Counted from the stretch's first letter, positions 15,472 to 24,293 are shown. The stretch: DNA of 42,450 bases from JADHLN01 sp965658435 (GCA_965658435.1 CBFHSE010000008.1:1-42450); one strand, 5' to 3'. Notes: generated by a model from the sequence alone, not told the origin. A program made the numbers and translations.

Positions 15472-16488
15472 TTAATTATTATTATCAGAAGATTTTGGTG
15501 CTGCACCTAAATTTTCAGGTGGCCAATCTGGTATATCTTGTCCAAAATTGAGATTAAGAGTTTGTAATATTGCTCTTATTTCATTTAATGATTTTCTTCC
15601 AAAATTTGGAGTTTTAAGCATATCATTTTCGCTTCTTCTAACAAGATCACCAAGATAAATTATATCTTCATTTTTAAGGCAATTTTGGGAACGAACAGAT
15701 AATTCAAGTTCATCAACTTTTTTAAGTAATACAGGATCAAAACTAAGAGTTTCTTCCTCTTCTTTTTCTTCTGTGACTTCGATATTATCATCAAAATTAA
15801 TGAATAAATTCATTTGTTCTTTCATTATTTTTGCGGCAATACCAATTGCTAAATCCGGTTCGATTGAACCATTAGTTTCTACTTCTAGAGTTAATTTATC
15901 ATAGTCAATTACATCACCTACTCTACTACTATTAATATTAAAGCTAACTTTAGTAATTGGTGAAAAAACTGTATCAATATTTATTAATCCAATTTCTTTA
16001 TTCTCATTAGCTATTTTACTACTATCTTTATATCCCTTGCCTGATTCAATAATTAAATCTGCTTTAAAGTGGGCATTATTATCAAGGTGACAAATCTCAT
16101 GATCAGGATTGATAATTTCAATTCCTTCAGGTAATTCAATATCTTTTGCAGTTACAGTGCAAGGACCTTTTATATCTATTTTTGCTCTTTTGGTAGTAGC
16201 GGTTTCTGAACTGATTACTACTTTTTTAAGATTAAATATAACATCTATTATATCTTCTGATAACCCATTTACTGTATCTTGCTCATGAATTACTCCATCA
16301 ATTTTAATTGCTGTAATCGCAGTTCCATAAATAGATGATAGGAGTATTCTTCTTAATGAGTTACCAACTGTTGTTCCAAAACCTCTTTCAAGAGGCTCTA
16401 CTATTACTTTAGCTGATTTTTTGTTTTCACTAGCATTGTAGCTAATTCTTGAAGGTTTTAAGAAATCTTTCCAATTTTCTGCTAACAT
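15472..16488 (-). CDS. rpoA: DNA-directed RNA polymerase subunit alpha
   Basis: Alpha subunit that nucleates RNA polymerase assembly and contacts UP elements and activators. The N-terminal domain shows GFGTTVGNSLRRILLSS, and the C-terminal helix-hairpin domain shows NCLKNEDI and TPNFGRKSLNEI. I choose the start at 16488 (MLAENWKDFLKP): it has a Shine-Dalgarno GGTGA 4 nt upstream and gives 338 residues, the family length. An in-frame ATG at 16554 would add 22 atypical residues and overlap rpsK by 35 nt. Confidence 0.97.
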   Translation of the reverse strand: MLAENWKDFLKPSRISYNASENKKSAKVIVEPLERGFGTTVGNSLRRILLSSIYGTAITAIKIDGVIHEQDTVNGLSEDIIDVIFNLKKVVISSETATTKRAKIDIKGPCTVTAKDIELPEGIEIINPDHEICHLDNNAHFKADLIIESGKGYKDSSKIANENKEIGLINIDTVFSPITKVSFNINSSRVGDVIDYDKLTLEVETNGSIEPDLAIGIAAKIMKEQMNLFINFDDNIEVTEEKEEEETLSFDPVLLKKVDELELSVRSQNCLKNEDIIYLGDLVRRSENDMLKTPNFGRKSLNEIRAILQTLNLNFGQDIPDWPPENLGAAPKSSDNNN

Positions 16489-16492
16489 AAAT

Positions 16493-16497
16493 TCACC
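16493..16497 (-). promoter_or_regulatory. ribosome binding site deciding the rpoA start
   Basis: GGTGA on the minus strand, separated by ATTT from the ATG at 16486-16488. No comparable site precedes the in-frame ATG at 16554. It lies in the 31-nt gap between the rpsK stop and the chosen rpoA start. Confidence 0.65.
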
Positions 16498-16519
16498 AAT
16501 AAAGTTATATAAAATTAAT

Positions 16520-16912
16520 TTAAACTCTCCTTCTTTTTGGAGGTCTACATCCATTGTGAGCTATTGGGGTAACATCTTTAATGTAGGTTACAACATAACC
16601 TAATGATTGAAATGCCCTCAATGCTGACTCTCTTCCTGCTCCTGGACCTTTTATTTCAACACCAATTGTTTTTACACCAAAATCAAGAGCTTGCTTTGCT
16701 GCTTGTTCTGCTGCGACCTGAGCTGCAAATGGTGTAGATTTTCTAGCACCTTTAAAGCCACATTTACCTGCTGATGACCATGTTAAAACATTACCTTGTA
16801 AATCTGAGAAGGTTACAATTGTATTGTTAAATGATGCATATATATGTACAACACCTACTGATATATTTTTTTTATCTTTTTTCTTTGCTTTTGTTTTTTT
16901 AACGGCAGACAT
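16520..16912 (-). CDS. rpsK: 30S ribosomal protein S11 (uS11)
   Basis: Platform protein of the small subunit that contacts mRNA near the Shine-Dalgarno helix. It has the typical VHIYASFNNTIVTFSD opening, KSTPFAAQVAAEQAA, and the invariant C-terminus HNGCRPPKRRRV. Its 130 residues are standard, with a lysine-rich N-terminal extension. It lies 5 nt after rpsM. Confidence 0.98.
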   Translation of the reverse strand: MSAVKKTKAKKKDKKNISVGVVHIYASFNNTIVTFSDLQGNVLTWSSAGKCGFKGARKSTPFAAQVAAEQAAKQALDFGVKTIGVEIKGPGAGRESALRAFQSLGYVVTYIKDVTPIAHNGCRPPKRRRV

Positions 16913-16917
16913 TATAT

Positions 16918-17286
16918 TTATTTCTTCTTGTTAGCTATTGGAACTGCTTTTCCTTTTCTTGTACGAGCATTATTGTGGGTTTTTTGACCATTCACAGGTA
17001 AACCTGCTCTATGCCTTAAACCTCTGTAACATCCTAGCTCCATCAGTTTTTTGATGTTTGTAGCAACAACAGATCTTAAGGAACCCTCAACAGTATATTT
17101 TGAATCAATTGTTTCTCTAATCTTAATTACTTCATCCTCAGTAAGGTCTTTTACTCTTTTAGAATCACTTATTTTAAGCTCATTACATATGTTTATGGCA
17201 GTAGTTTTACCTATTCCATATATATATGTAAGTGATATTATAACTCTTTTTTGAGTTGGTATGTTTACTCCTGCTATTCTAGCCAA
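16918..17286 (-). CDS. rpsM: 30S ribosomal protein S13 (uS13)
   Basis: Head protein of the small subunit that bridges to the large subunit and touches P-site tRNA. MARIAGVNIP, YIYGIGKTTA and GLRHRAGLPVNGQKT are the family blocks; the C-terminal tail is basic (KGKAVPIANKKK). The 122-residue length is normal. It is the first gene after a 108-nt gap following adk, with a likely promoter at 17324-17351, so it heads the alpha operon (rpsM-rpsK-rpoA-rplQ). Confidence 0.98.
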   Translation of the reverse strand: MARIAGVNIPTQKRVIISLTYIYGIGKTTAINICNELKISDSKRVKDLTEDEVIKIRETIDSKYTVEGSLRSVVATNIKKLMELGCYRGLRHRAGLPVNGQKTHNNARTRKGKAVPIANKKK

Positions 17287-17323
17287 TTTATTACTTAGTT
17301 ATGGTTAAAAATTAAGAAATTGG

Positions 17324-17351
17324 ATTATGTTTATTTTGAACTATAAGTCAA
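17324..17351 (-). promoter_or_regulatory. promoter of the alpha operon (rpsM)
   Basis: Minus strand TTGACT (17346-17351), 16 bp, CATAAT (17324-17329). Predicted initiation is near 17317, leaving a leader of about 30 nt before rpsM. It sits in the only sizeable gap inside the ribosomal cluster, between adk and rpsM. No rpmJ or other small gene is found in this gap. Confidence 0.6.
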
Positions 17352-17394
17352 CTAATTTATCAACATTACATTATATTTTTTTCTACACTGTAAT

Positions 17395-18048
17395 TTAAAC
17401 ATAGTTTTCAATTTTTTTATATATATCTTCAATTGAGCTCTCTCCATCAATTTCAATAATATTTTTATTGTTTTTATAATGACTTATTATTGGTTTGGTA
17501 TCTGCATCATATTTTTCGAGTCTAGTTTTAATAATTTCTGCATTATCATCTTTTCTTTTCACAAAATTACTTCCACCACATTTATCGCATATGCCATTTA
17601 TTGTAGGTAGTTTATATATTTCATGATAACCAGTATTACAATCTTTACAGGTAAATCTTCCGCTAACTCTTTTGATAACAGAGTCATTATTAACTTTTAT
17701 AGCTATAATATTAACAGCTTCTTGTTCAATATTGTTATTATTATTAATTAAATCATCAAGAAATACTGCCTGATTTAATGTTCTTGGAAAGCCATCTAAT
17801 ATAACATTATCAATGTTAGATAATTTATTTAACTTATTAGATATTACTTCAATTATAAATTCATCTGAAACTAATTCGCCTGATTCAAGAATTAACCTTA
17901 TTTTTTTACCAAGATCTGAATCTTCTTTTGAAATTGATCTTAGCAAATCTCCTGTTGATAGATGTTTATAATTTTTACGTTCTGATAGCAAGGCTGATTG
18001 AGTTCCTTTTCCTGAGCCAGGAGCGCCTAATAAAATTAATATTTTCAT
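17395..18048 (-). CDS. adk: adenylate kinase (zinc-lid form)
   Basis: Interconverts ATP + AMP with two ADP. The P-loop is GAPGSGKGT (8-16), the AMP site contains STGDLLR and DGFPRT, and the lid domain carries four cysteines (C134, C137, C154, C157), the structural zinc site found in many bacteria but absent in E. coli. Its 217 residues are normal. Its start codon shares one base with the secY stop. The secY-adk-rpsM order is the usual alphaproteobacterial arrangement. Confidence 0.97.
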   Translation of the reverse strand: MKILILLGAPGSGKGTQSALLSERKNYKHLSTGDLLRSISKEDSDLGKKIRLILESGELVSDEFIIEVISNKLNKLSNIDNVILDGFPRTLNQAVFLDDLINNNNNIEQEAVNIIAIKVNNDSVIKRVSGRFTCKDCNTGYHEIYKLPTINGICDKCGGSNFVKRKDDNAEIIKTRLEKYDADTKPIISHYKNNKNIIEIDGESSIEDIYKKIENYV

Positions 18049-19367
18049 TATGCTCTTATTTTAATTCTATTTTTCTTTATTACATTGTCATATCTATGGC
18101 TCATTAGGTGGGATTGTATTTGTGTAATACTATCCATTGCTACATTTACAACGATTAACAGACTTGTACCACCGAGGTAAAATGGTAATGAATATTTAGA
18201 GATGATAACTTCTGGTATAATACATATAAGCGATAGATATGCTGCACCTAATACTGTTATTCTTGTTAATATATGGTCTAAATATTGAGCCGTCTGATTA
18301 CCTGGCCTTATGCCAGCTATAAAGCCACCACCCTTTTTTAAATTATCAGCTGTTTCTTCAGAGTTAAATACTATTGCTGTATAGAAAAAACTAAAAAAGA
18401 TAATTAATGATGAGTATAATAAAATAAATAATGGCTTACCATGTGCAAGATTTGAACTTACAAAAGTGGAGAATTCGGATGGATTGGTTGTATTGCCGAA
18501 TGATATTATTGTTATAGGAAATAATAATAATGAACTAGCAAAAATTGGAGGAATTACTCCAGCTGTGTTTATTTTTAAAGGTAAGTGACTCCCTTCTACG
18601 TTAGACATTTTATTCCCTAGGTTTCTCTTTGGATATTGTATTACAATTTTTCTAAATGATCTCTCAAAAAATACAATTATTGCTATTAATGATATTACCA
18701 ATGTCACGATAAAAATTATAAATAGAGATGAATATACACCTGTTTTACCAAGCTTTATTGTACTAAATAAGGCAGATGGTAGCTCGGCAACTATACCAGA
18801 AAATATTATTAATGAAATACCATTTCCAATACCTCTATTAGTTATTTGGTCGCCAAGCCAAAGCAAAAACATTGTTGACCCTACAAGAGTTACAACTGTT
18901 GTAATCCTAAAAAATGTACCTGAATATAAAACAGCCGCACCAGCATCAATTGATAAATTTTCTAGCCCAACAGATATCCCATAGCCTTGAAATATTGCAA
19001 GAAAGATTGTTAGATATCTAGTATATTGCATTAATGTTCTTCTTCCTTGTTCACCAGACTTTTTTAGCTCTCCAAGAGTTGGAGTTGTTGCTGATAGCAA
19101 CTGAACAATTATTGATGCGGTAATATATGGCATTACATTTAGAGAAAAAATAGTCATTCTTCCTAATGCGCCACCTGAAAACATATTAAGCATTCCTAAT
19201 AATCCTGATTGATTTTGATTTTTGATTTGCTCAAATATTATTGGATCAATTCCTGGTATAGGTAGATATGTTCCTAATCTATAGATAATTAATATTGTAA
19301 GAGTAAAGATTATTCTGGTTTTTAAGTCTGAAATTTTACTATTTTTATTAAAACCAACTTTGCTCAT
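18048..19367 (-). CDS. secY: protein translocase subunit SecY
   Basis: Channel-forming subunit of the Sec translocon in the inner membrane. The 439-residue protein has ten hydrophobic segments. Signatures include RLGTYLPIPGIDP near the N-terminus, FSGGALGRMTIFSLNVMPYI after the plug region, and the cytoplasmic loop with IRPGNQTAQYLD. It lies 7 nt after rplO, as in the spc operon of most bacteria. Confidence 0.98.
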   Translation of the reverse strand: MSKVGFNKNSKISDLKTRIIFTLTILIIYRLGTYLPIPGIDPIIFEQIKNQNQSGLLGMLNMFSGGALGRMTIFSLNVMPYITASIIVQLLSATTPTLGELKKSGEQGRRTLMQYTRYLTIFLAIFQGYGISVGLENLSIDAGAAVLYSGTFFRITTVVTLVGSTMFLLWLGDQITNRGIGNGISLIIFSGIVAELPSALFSTIKLGKTGVYSSLFIIFIVTLVISLIAIIVFFERSFRKIVIQYPKRNLGNKMSNVEGSHLPLKINTAGVIPPIFASSLLLFPITIISFGNTTNPSEFSTFVSSNLAHGKPLFILLYSSLIIFFSFFYTAIVFNSEETADNLKKGGGFIAGIRPGNQTAQYLDHILTRITVLGAAYLSLICIIPEVIISKYSLPFYLGGTSLLIVVNVAMDSITQIQSHLMSHRYDNVIKKNRIKIRA

Positions 19368-19374
19368 CTTAAAT

Positions 19375-19839
19375 CTACTCTTTTATTTTGCCACCAGCTT
19401 TGATGATTTTTTCTTTGGCTAATTTTGATATAAGGCCAAACTCAACTTCAATTTTTTCCTTTAAATCACCTTTAGAAAGCAATTTAACTGCGCTGACATT
19501 TTTTTTAATATAACCAACTGATTTTAAATATTCAAGACTGATAACTTTATTTGACTCGATTCTTTTTTTATCAATAAGGTACTGAATATCCTGAAGATTT
19601 ATAACATAAATATCTTCAGAAAAAATATTATTAAAACCTCTTTTTGGAAGCCTTCTATGAATAGGCATCTGCCCACCCTCAAAACCTTTGATAGAAACAC
19701 CTGACCTTGATTTTTGACCTTTGTGACCTCTTCCTGCAGTTTTTCCTTTACCAGATCCAATACCTCTACCAATTCTTTTTGCTTTTTTTGCAGGTTTTAA
19801 ATCATTAAATATTTCAGAAAGTTTAACCATTTTATGCAT
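19375..19839 (-). CDS. rplO: 50S ribosomal protein L15 (uL15)
   Basis: Large-subunit protein with the glycine-rich N-terminal extension GRGIGSGKGKTAGRGHKG that threads into 23S rRNA, and the globular domain ending with KEKIIKAGGKI. It has 154 residues from ATG 19839, which directly follows the rpmD stop. An ATG three codons later (19830) is an equally good start and gives the more typical MVKLSEI beginning. Confidence 0.97.
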   Translation of the reverse strand: MHKMVKLSEIFNDLKPAKKAKRIGRGIGSGKGKTAGRGHKGQKSRSGVSIKGFEGGQMPIHRRLPKRGFNNIFSEDIYVINLQDIQYLIDKKRIESNKVISLEYLKSVGYIKKNVSAVKLLSKGDLKEKIEVEFGLISKLAKEKIIKAGGKIKE

Positions 19840-20022
19840 TTACCCTATAATTTTTACTAAATGAGATATTTTATTAATCATACCCCTCACTTCAGCTGTG
19901 TCACCCAATGTTTTTTCAGAGTTAAGTCTCCTAAGACCAAGACCTCTGACAGTACTTCTAGTTTTTTCGGTTTGACCAATTAAGCTTCTAATTAATTTTA
20001 CTTTTAATTTTTTATCTGCCAT
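19840..20022 (-). CDS. rpmD: 50S ribosomal protein L30 (uL30)
   Basis: Small 60-residue ribosomal protein. KVKLIRSLIGQTEKTRSTVRGLGLRRLN is split here by the family into strand and helix: the motif LIRSLIGQ and RGLGLRRLN are diagnostic. The stop is immediately followed by the rplO start, and it lies 7 nt after rpsE. Some Rickettsiales ribosomal proteins of this size are easily missed, but the frame and length are clear. Confidence 0.96.
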   Translation of the reverse strand: MADKKLKVKLIRSLIGQTEKTRSTVRGLGLRRLNSEKTLGDTAEVRGMINKISHLVKIIG

Positions 20023-20029
20023 TTAATCC

Positions 20030-20608
20030 TCAGCTATTTTTTTGTTTTTTATCTTCAGATTTAACTTCTAATTGCTTAGAATTCTCCAACTCACTTGCTG
20101 AGTTATTTCTTCTGCCAATTATTTCACCAATTTTCTTACCTCTTTTATTTGAAATAGCTTTTGGAGAATTAATATTCTCTAAAGCATTAAATGTTGCTTT
20201 AACAAGATTATACGGATTGGATGTAGATAATGATTTTGCAACTATATCATGTATACCAACTGCCTCAAATACTGCTCTCATTGCTCCTCCAGCTATTATA
20301 CCTGTACCTGAAGGTGCATATCTTACAATAACTTTTGCAGCACTAAATTTTCCGGTTGAATCATGGTGAACTGTTCTTCCTTCCCTTAATGATATTCTTA
20401 CAAGATTTTTTTTAGCCATTTTCGTAGCTTTGTTTCTTGCTTCTGTAACTTCTTTTGCTTTTCCTGTTCCAAATCCAACCAGACCTTTTTTATCACCTAC
20501 AACAACCATTGCTGCAAAACCAAAATTTCTTCCACCTTTAACAACTTTGGTAACTCTGTTAACGCAAACTAATTTTTCAACAAAATCTATATTATTATTA
20601 TCAATCAT
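20030..20608 (-). CDS. rpsE: 30S ribosomal protein S5 (uS5)
   Basis: Small-subunit protein of the decoding-fidelity region and mRNA entry. The double-stranded RNA-binding fold shows GGRNFGFAAMVVVGDKKG and FGTGKAKEV; the second domain shows APSGTGIIAGGAMRAVFEAVG. At 192 residues it has a hydrophilic C-terminal tail rich in Ser, Glu and Lys that is longer than the E. coli protein (167). Confidence 0.97.
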   Translation of the reverse strand: MIDNNNIDFVEKLVCVNRVTKVVKGGRNFGFAAMVVVGDKKGLVGFGTGKAKEVTEARNKATKMAKKNLVRISLREGRTVHHDSTGKFSAAKVIVRYAPSGTGIIAGGAMRAVFEAVGIHDIVAKSLSTSNPYNLVKATFNALENINSPKAISNKRGKKIGEIIGRRNNSASELENSKQLEVKSEDKKQKNS

Positions 20609-20620
20609 TATTTCTTATAA

Positions 20621-20953
20621 TTAAAATTTTAAACCATTTTCTCGAGCTGAATCTGCTAGAGACTTAACTTTACCGTGATATAAGTAACCACCTCTATCGA
20701 ATACTATTTGTGCTATTTTATGCTTCTTAGCAATATTTGCTATCTCAGCACCTACTTTTTTTGCCGCTTCAATATTTGCTAGCTTTATATTTAAGTCTAG
20801 TGTTGATATTGATGCAATTGTTTTAGATTCAAGGTCATTAATAAGTTGAGCGTAAATATGTGAGTTGGAAATAAAAATACTGAGTCTTATTTTTTCTCCT
20901 CTAATTTTTTTTCTAACCCTTTCTGCTCTTTTTTTAAATAGTTTATTAGTCAT
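20621..20953 (-). CDS. rplR: 50S ribosomal protein L18 (uL18)
   Basis: 5S rRNA-binding protein of the central protuberance. KKRAERVRKKIRG, RLSIFISNSHIYAQLI and VFDRGGYLYHGKVKSLADSARENGL match the family. The 110-residue length is slightly short (117 in E. coli) but complete. It lies 4 nt after rplF and 12 nt before rpsE. Confidence 0.97.
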   Translation of the reverse strand: MTNKLFKKRAERVRKKIRGEKIRLSIFISNSHIYAQLINDLESKTIASISTLDLNIKLANIEAAKKVGAEIANIAKKHKIAQIVFDRGGYLYHGKVKSLADSARENGLKF

Positions 20954-20957
20954 AATT

Positions 20958-21488
20958 CTATTTTTTACCTTCTTTTCTTATGATATATTCATTTGAATAT
21001 CTTATACCTTTACCTTTATATGGCTCTGGCTTTCTAAGACTTCTAATTATTGCAGCTGCTTGACCGAGAGCTTCTTTGTCATATGATGAGAATTCTATTG
21101 TAGTTGGTTTTGGGCATTTAATTTCCACGGATTTTGGTATCTGAAATTTAATTTCATGGCTATAACCTAAGTTTAATGTTAAGAAGTCATCTTTAACTGA
21201 AGCTTTATAACCCACACCTTCTATATTTAGTGTTTTATTAAATCCTGAGGATACTCCAACAACCATGTTATTAATTAAGCTCCTGAATAAACCCCATTTT
21301 TCTCTGGCTACCTTGCTATTTGATTTTTTGCTAACTATTATTTTATTACCATCTTGTTCAATATTAACTTCATGGTCTATTATTCTAGTTAGCTCACCTT
21401 TAGATCCTTTAACAATTATTTTTCTGTTTTCAATAATTGCTTGAACTCCTTCAGGTATTATGATTGGTTGTACTCCTATTCTTGACAT
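20958..21488 (-). CDS. rplF: 50S ribosomal protein L6 (uL6)
   Basis: Large-subunit protein near the factor-binding site. MSRIGVQPI opens the first of two related domains; the C-terminal signature is KPEPYKGKGIRY followed by a basic tail. Its 176 residues are normal. Spaced 9 nt after rpsH. Confidence 0.98.
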   Translation of the reverse strand: MSRIGVQPIIIPEGVQAIIENRKIIVKGSKGELTRIIDHEVNIEQDGNKIIVSKKSNSKVAREKWGLFRSLINNMVVGVSSGFNKTLNIEGVGYKASVKDDFLTLNLGYSHEIKFQIPKSVEIKCPKPTTIEFSSYDKEALGQAAAIIRSLRKPEPYKGKGIRYSNEYIIRKEGKK

Positions 21489-21497
21489 ATTAATTAT

Positions 21498-21890
21498 CTA
21501 AAAAACTATACATAATATTTCTCCACCAACCTTTAGCTTTCTTGCTTCATAATCAGCTATAACACCTTTTGGGGTTGATATAATTCCTATGCCCAAACCG
21601 TTAAAATATTTTGGCAAATCACCTATTTTAGAATAGACTCTTCTTCCTGGTTTAGAGATTCTTTTTAACACATTAATTATTGGTTTACCCAAATCATATT
21701 TGAGAGTTATTATTATCTGTTTTTTATCTTCTTTATTTTCTGAGTAATCTTCTATAAAACCTTCATTTTTTAATATGTTAAGCACATTTTTTGAAAGCTT
21801 TGAATTAATTACTATAGCTTCAGCTAATGATGCTTGTTGGGCATTATTAATTCTCGCTATCATGTCAGATAATACATCATTTACAAACAT
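21498..21890 (-). CDS. rpsH: 30S ribosomal protein S8 (uS8)
   Basis: 16S rRNA-binding protein of the platform; in E. coli S8 is the translational repressor of the spc operon. DMIARINNAQ at the start and STPKGVIADYEARKLKVGG at the end are diagnostic. The 130-residue length is normal. Whether the repressor function is kept cannot be judged by reading. Confidence 0.97.
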   Translation of the reverse strand: MFVNDVLSDMIARINNAQQASLAEAIVINSKLSKNVLNILKNEGFIEDYSENKEDKKQIIITLKYDLGKPIINVLKRISKPGRRVYSKIGDLPKYFNGLGIGIISTPKGVIADYEARKLKVGGEILCIVF

Positions 21891-21894
21891 TTTC

Positions 21895-22200
21895 TTACCA
21901 ACTTGATTTTGTTACACCAGGTATATAACCCCATCCAGAATAAACTCTTAAAGCAATCCTAGATACACCAAAATCTCTATAATAACCTCTTGGTCTACCT
22001 GTAAGGTTACACCTATTTCTATATCTTATTTTCGATCCATCACGTGGAAGCTGAGCAAGTTTTACTTGAGCTTCAAATTTCTCTTGATCACTAGATGATT
22101 TACTCATTATAACAGCTTTTAATTTTGCTCTCTTATCAGCTTCTCTTTTTATAAGCTTTTCTCTTCTGTTATTTTTTGCTATTGCACTAACTTTTGCCAT
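21895..22200 (-). CDS. rpsN: 30S ribosomal protein S14, zinc-free form (uS14)
   Basis: Head protein of the small subunit. RYRNRCNLTGRPRGYYRDFG and the C-terminal end GVTKSSW are typical. At 101 residues with a single cysteine it is the long form without a zinc ribbon (the zinc form is about 61 residues with four Cys). It lies 4 nt after rplE. Confidence 0.97.
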   Translation of the reverse strand: MAKVSAIAKNNRREKLIKREADKRAKLKAVIMSKSSSDQEKFEAQVKLAQLPRDGSKIRYRNRCNLTGRPRGYYRDFGVSRIALRVYSGWGYIPGVTKSSW

Positions 22201-22204
22201 AATA

Positions 22205-22744
22205 TTACTTTCTAAATGGAAAATTAAACTTACTTAATAGTAACCTACAATCAGAATCGGTTTTTGCAGATGTTACAATTGCTATATCCATACCTAGTAT
22301 GGATGAAATTTTATCATAGCTGATTTCTGGAAAAATAATTTGTTCTTTAAGCCCAAAATTATAATTACCTCTACCATCAAAACTTTTAGGTGGCAAGCCC
22401 CTAAAATCTCTCACCCTTGGTAAAGCTATATTTACTAATCTATCAATAAACTCATACATTTTTTCTTTTCTAAGTGTCACTTTACAGCCAATTGGCATTC
22501 CTTCTCTTAGCTTGAATGTTGCTATTGACTTTTTTGCTTTAGTCAAAACTGGTTTTTGTCCTGAAATTTGCATCAACTCAGATTCTGCACTTTTTAATAT
22601 TTTATTATCATTAACTGCTTCTCCTAGCCCCATATTGATTATTACCTTCTCAATTTTAGGAACTTCCATTATATTTGAAAGCTTAAGCTCATCTTTTAGC
22701 TCAGCTTTTATTTTATTTATATATAAATCTTTTAATCTAGGCAT
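22205..22744 (-). CDS. rplE: 50S ribosomal protein L5 (uL5)
   Basis: 5S rRNA-binding protein that contacts P-site tRNA and S13. KIEKVIINMGLGEA, GQKPVLTKAKKSIATFKLR and RDFRGLPPKSFDGRGNYNFG (20 residues) are family hallmarks. Its 179 residues are normal. The start overlaps the end of rplX by 8 nt. Confidence 0.98.
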   Translation of the reverse strand: MPRLKDLYINKIKAELKDELKLSNIMEVPKIEKVIINMGLGEAVNDNKILKSAESELMQISGQKPVLTKAKKSIATFKLREGMPIGCKVTLRKEKMYEFIDRLVNIALPRVRDFRGLPPKSFDGRGNYNFGLKEQIIFPEISYDKISSILGMDIAIVTSAKTDSDCRLLLSKFNFPFRK

Positions 22745-23057
22745 TTATTGCTTCCTTTGTTTTTTTATTAATTCTAACTTTTTTATTGTCCTTTATTTCA
22801 AAAGCTATTTTTATTTTTTCTGAATTTTTCTTATCATATAGAGAGACATTAGAAATATGAATTGATGACTCTTTTTTAATTATTTGCGATTTATCTTCAT
22901 TGCTTGTTGCTTTCTTATGCCTATTAACAATTGCAGCACCTTCCACAATACATCTATTTTTATCTGTTATTATTTTTGTTATTTTACCTATGTGGCCTTT
23001 ACTTTTACCAGATATTACAATTACAGTATCTCCTTTTTTTAATTTGGACTTAAACAT
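22737..23057 (-). CDS. rplX: 50S ribosomal protein L24 (uL24)
   Basis: Assembly-initiator protein of the large subunit. The KOW motif KKGDTVIVISGKSKGHIGKI (20 residues) is at the N-terminus, followed by NRHKKAT. The 106-residue length is normal; the C-terminal half is lysine-rich. It shares its first base with the end of rplN and overlaps rplE by 8 nt. Confidence 0.96.
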   Translation of the reverse strand: MFKSKLKKGDTVIVISGKSKGHIGKITKIITDKNRCIVEGAAIVNRHKKATSNEDKSQIIKKESSIHISNVSLYDKKNSEKIKIAFEIKDNKKVRINKKTKEAINA

Positions 23058-23425
23058 TATAAAACCTCTGGAGCTAATGAAATTATTCTCATAAATCCTC
23101 TGCTTCTTATCTCTCTTGCAATTGGACCAAAGATTCTTGTTCCTATTGGTTCTTTTGTTTTATTTATTAGTACAACAGCATTATTATCAAATTTAATTGT
23201 ACTACCGTCAGATCTTTTGACTTCTTTTGCAGTCCTTACAATAAGAGCTCTAAAAATATCACCTTTTTTTACCTTACCATTTGGTAAAGCATTTTTTACT
23301 GATACAACTATTATGTCACCTAATTTTGCTATATTATGTTTTGAGCCACCTAGTACTTTTATACATTGAACTTCTTTTGCACCAGAATTATCGGCAACGT
23401 TCATTCTACTTTGCATTTGAATCAT
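23057..23425 (-). CDS. rplN: 50S ribosomal protein L14 (uL14)
   Basis: Large-subunit protein at the intersubunit bridge. MIQMQSRMNVADNSGAKEV is the conserved start, with KEPIGTRIFGPIAREIR near the end. Its 122 residues equal the standard length. It overlaps rpsQ by 4 nt and rplX by 1 nt. Confidence 0.98.
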   Translation of the reverse strand: MIQMQSRMNVADNSGAKEVQCIKVLGGSKHNIAKLGDIIVVSVKNALPNGKVKKGDIFRALIVRTAKEVKRSDGSTIKFDNNAVVLINKTKEPIGTRIFGPIAREIRSRGFMRIISLAPEVL

Positions 23426-23670
23426 TTTTTAGCACCTACTTTATCTTCTTTAACAAGCCATTTTTTTGTTTTTGAGATTGGTTTATGCTCAATAATTTCA
23501 ACTATATCACCAATATTGCATCTATTACTTGGATCATGAGCTGCATATTTCTTAGTTTTTGTAACATATTTTTTATATGCTGGATGTTTGTAACGCCTAA
23601 CAATTAAAACTGTTATTGTTTTATCGTTTTTGTTACTAGTTACTGTGCCTTGTAATATTCTTTTTGGCAT
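23422..23670 (-). CDS. rpsQ: 30S ribosomal protein S17 (uS17)
   Basis: Primary 16S rRNA-binding protein with an OB fold. LQGTVTSNKNDKTITVLIV, YKHPAYKKYV and GDIVEIIEHKPISKTKKW are diagnostic. The 82-residue length is standard. It lies 2 nt after rpmC. Confidence 0.97.
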   Translation of the reverse strand: MPKRILQGTVTSNKNDKTITVLIVRRYKHPAYKKYVTKTKKYAAHDPSNRCNIGDIVEIIEHKPISKTKKWLVKEDKVGAKK

Positions 23671-23672
23671 TG

Positions 23673-23867
23673 TTATTTTTTATCTTTTTTACTATTTATA
23701 AATGTTAACACTCTAGCAACATCTTTCTTTAACTGCTTGATTTTAGAGTGGTTTTTAAACTCACCATTTGCGCGAGAGACGCCGATATTATAGAGTTCTT
23801 TCTTTAAATCAATGATTTTTTTTTCTAATTGATCATCTGTTAGTGTTTTGATATCTGCGTACTTCAT
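23673..23867 (-). CDS. rpmC: 50S ribosomal protein L29 (uL29)
   Basis: Two-helix protein at the exit tunnel, part of the docking site for trigger factor and SRP. Its 64 residues contain LTDDQLEKKIIDLKKELYN and a helix with KQLKKDVARVLTFINSK. The first base is shared with the rplP stop. Confidence 0.95.
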   Translation of the reverse strand: MKYADIKTLTDDQLEKKIIDLKKELYNIGVSRANGEFKNHSKIKQLKKDVARVLTFINSKKDKK

Positions 23868-24283
23868 TAGTTACTTTCAATTCTTGTTACAAATTTTGTT
23901 TTGAATGGTAGTTTAGCACTAGCTAACTCAAATGCTTCACGTGCTAGCTCTTCACTAATGCCATCAATTTCAAAAATTATTCTTCCGGGCTTAACTCTAA
24001 ATACATAATATTCAACTGAGCCTTTTCCTTTACCCATTCTTACATCGGTTGGCTTTTTTGTTACCGGAATATCAGGAAATACCCTAATCCACATTTTTCC
24101 AGCTCTCTTCATACATCTAGTTGCAGCTCTTCTTGCTGCTTCTATCTGTCTTGATGTGATTCTTTCAGGCTCTAATGCTTTAAGACCAAATTCTCCAAAG
24201 CTGAGATAAGAACCACCTTTAGCATTACCTTTTATTCTGCCTTTATGAGCTTTTCTATATTTTGTTTTTTTTGGTAATAACAT
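23867..24283 (-). CDS. rplP: 50S ribosomal protein L16 (uL16)
   Basis: Large-subunit protein near the A-site tRNA elbow. MLLPKKTKYRKAHKGRIKG opens it; KPTDVRMGKGKGSVEYYV and RVKPGRIIFEI follow. Its 138 residues are normal. It lies 10 nt after rpsC. Confidence 0.98.
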   Translation of the reverse strand: MLLPKKTKYRKAHKGRIKGNAKGGSYLSFGEFGLKALEPERITSRQIEAARRAATRCMKRAGKMWIRVFPDIPVTKKPTDVRMGKGKGSVEYYVFRVKPGRIIFEIDGISEELAREAFELASAKLPFKTKFVTRIESN

Positions 24284-24293
24284 AATTTATTAC

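Noticed and set aside
15472..16554. rpoA starting at the ATG at 16554
   Set aside because: It adds 22 residues not found in the family, overlaps rpsK by 35 nt and lacks a ribosome binding site, whereas ATG 16488 has GGTGA upstream and gives the normal length.
17287..17394. A small gene such as rpmJ between adk and rpsM
   Set aside because: No frame of suitable length or motif is present; the gap contains only promoter-like elements.
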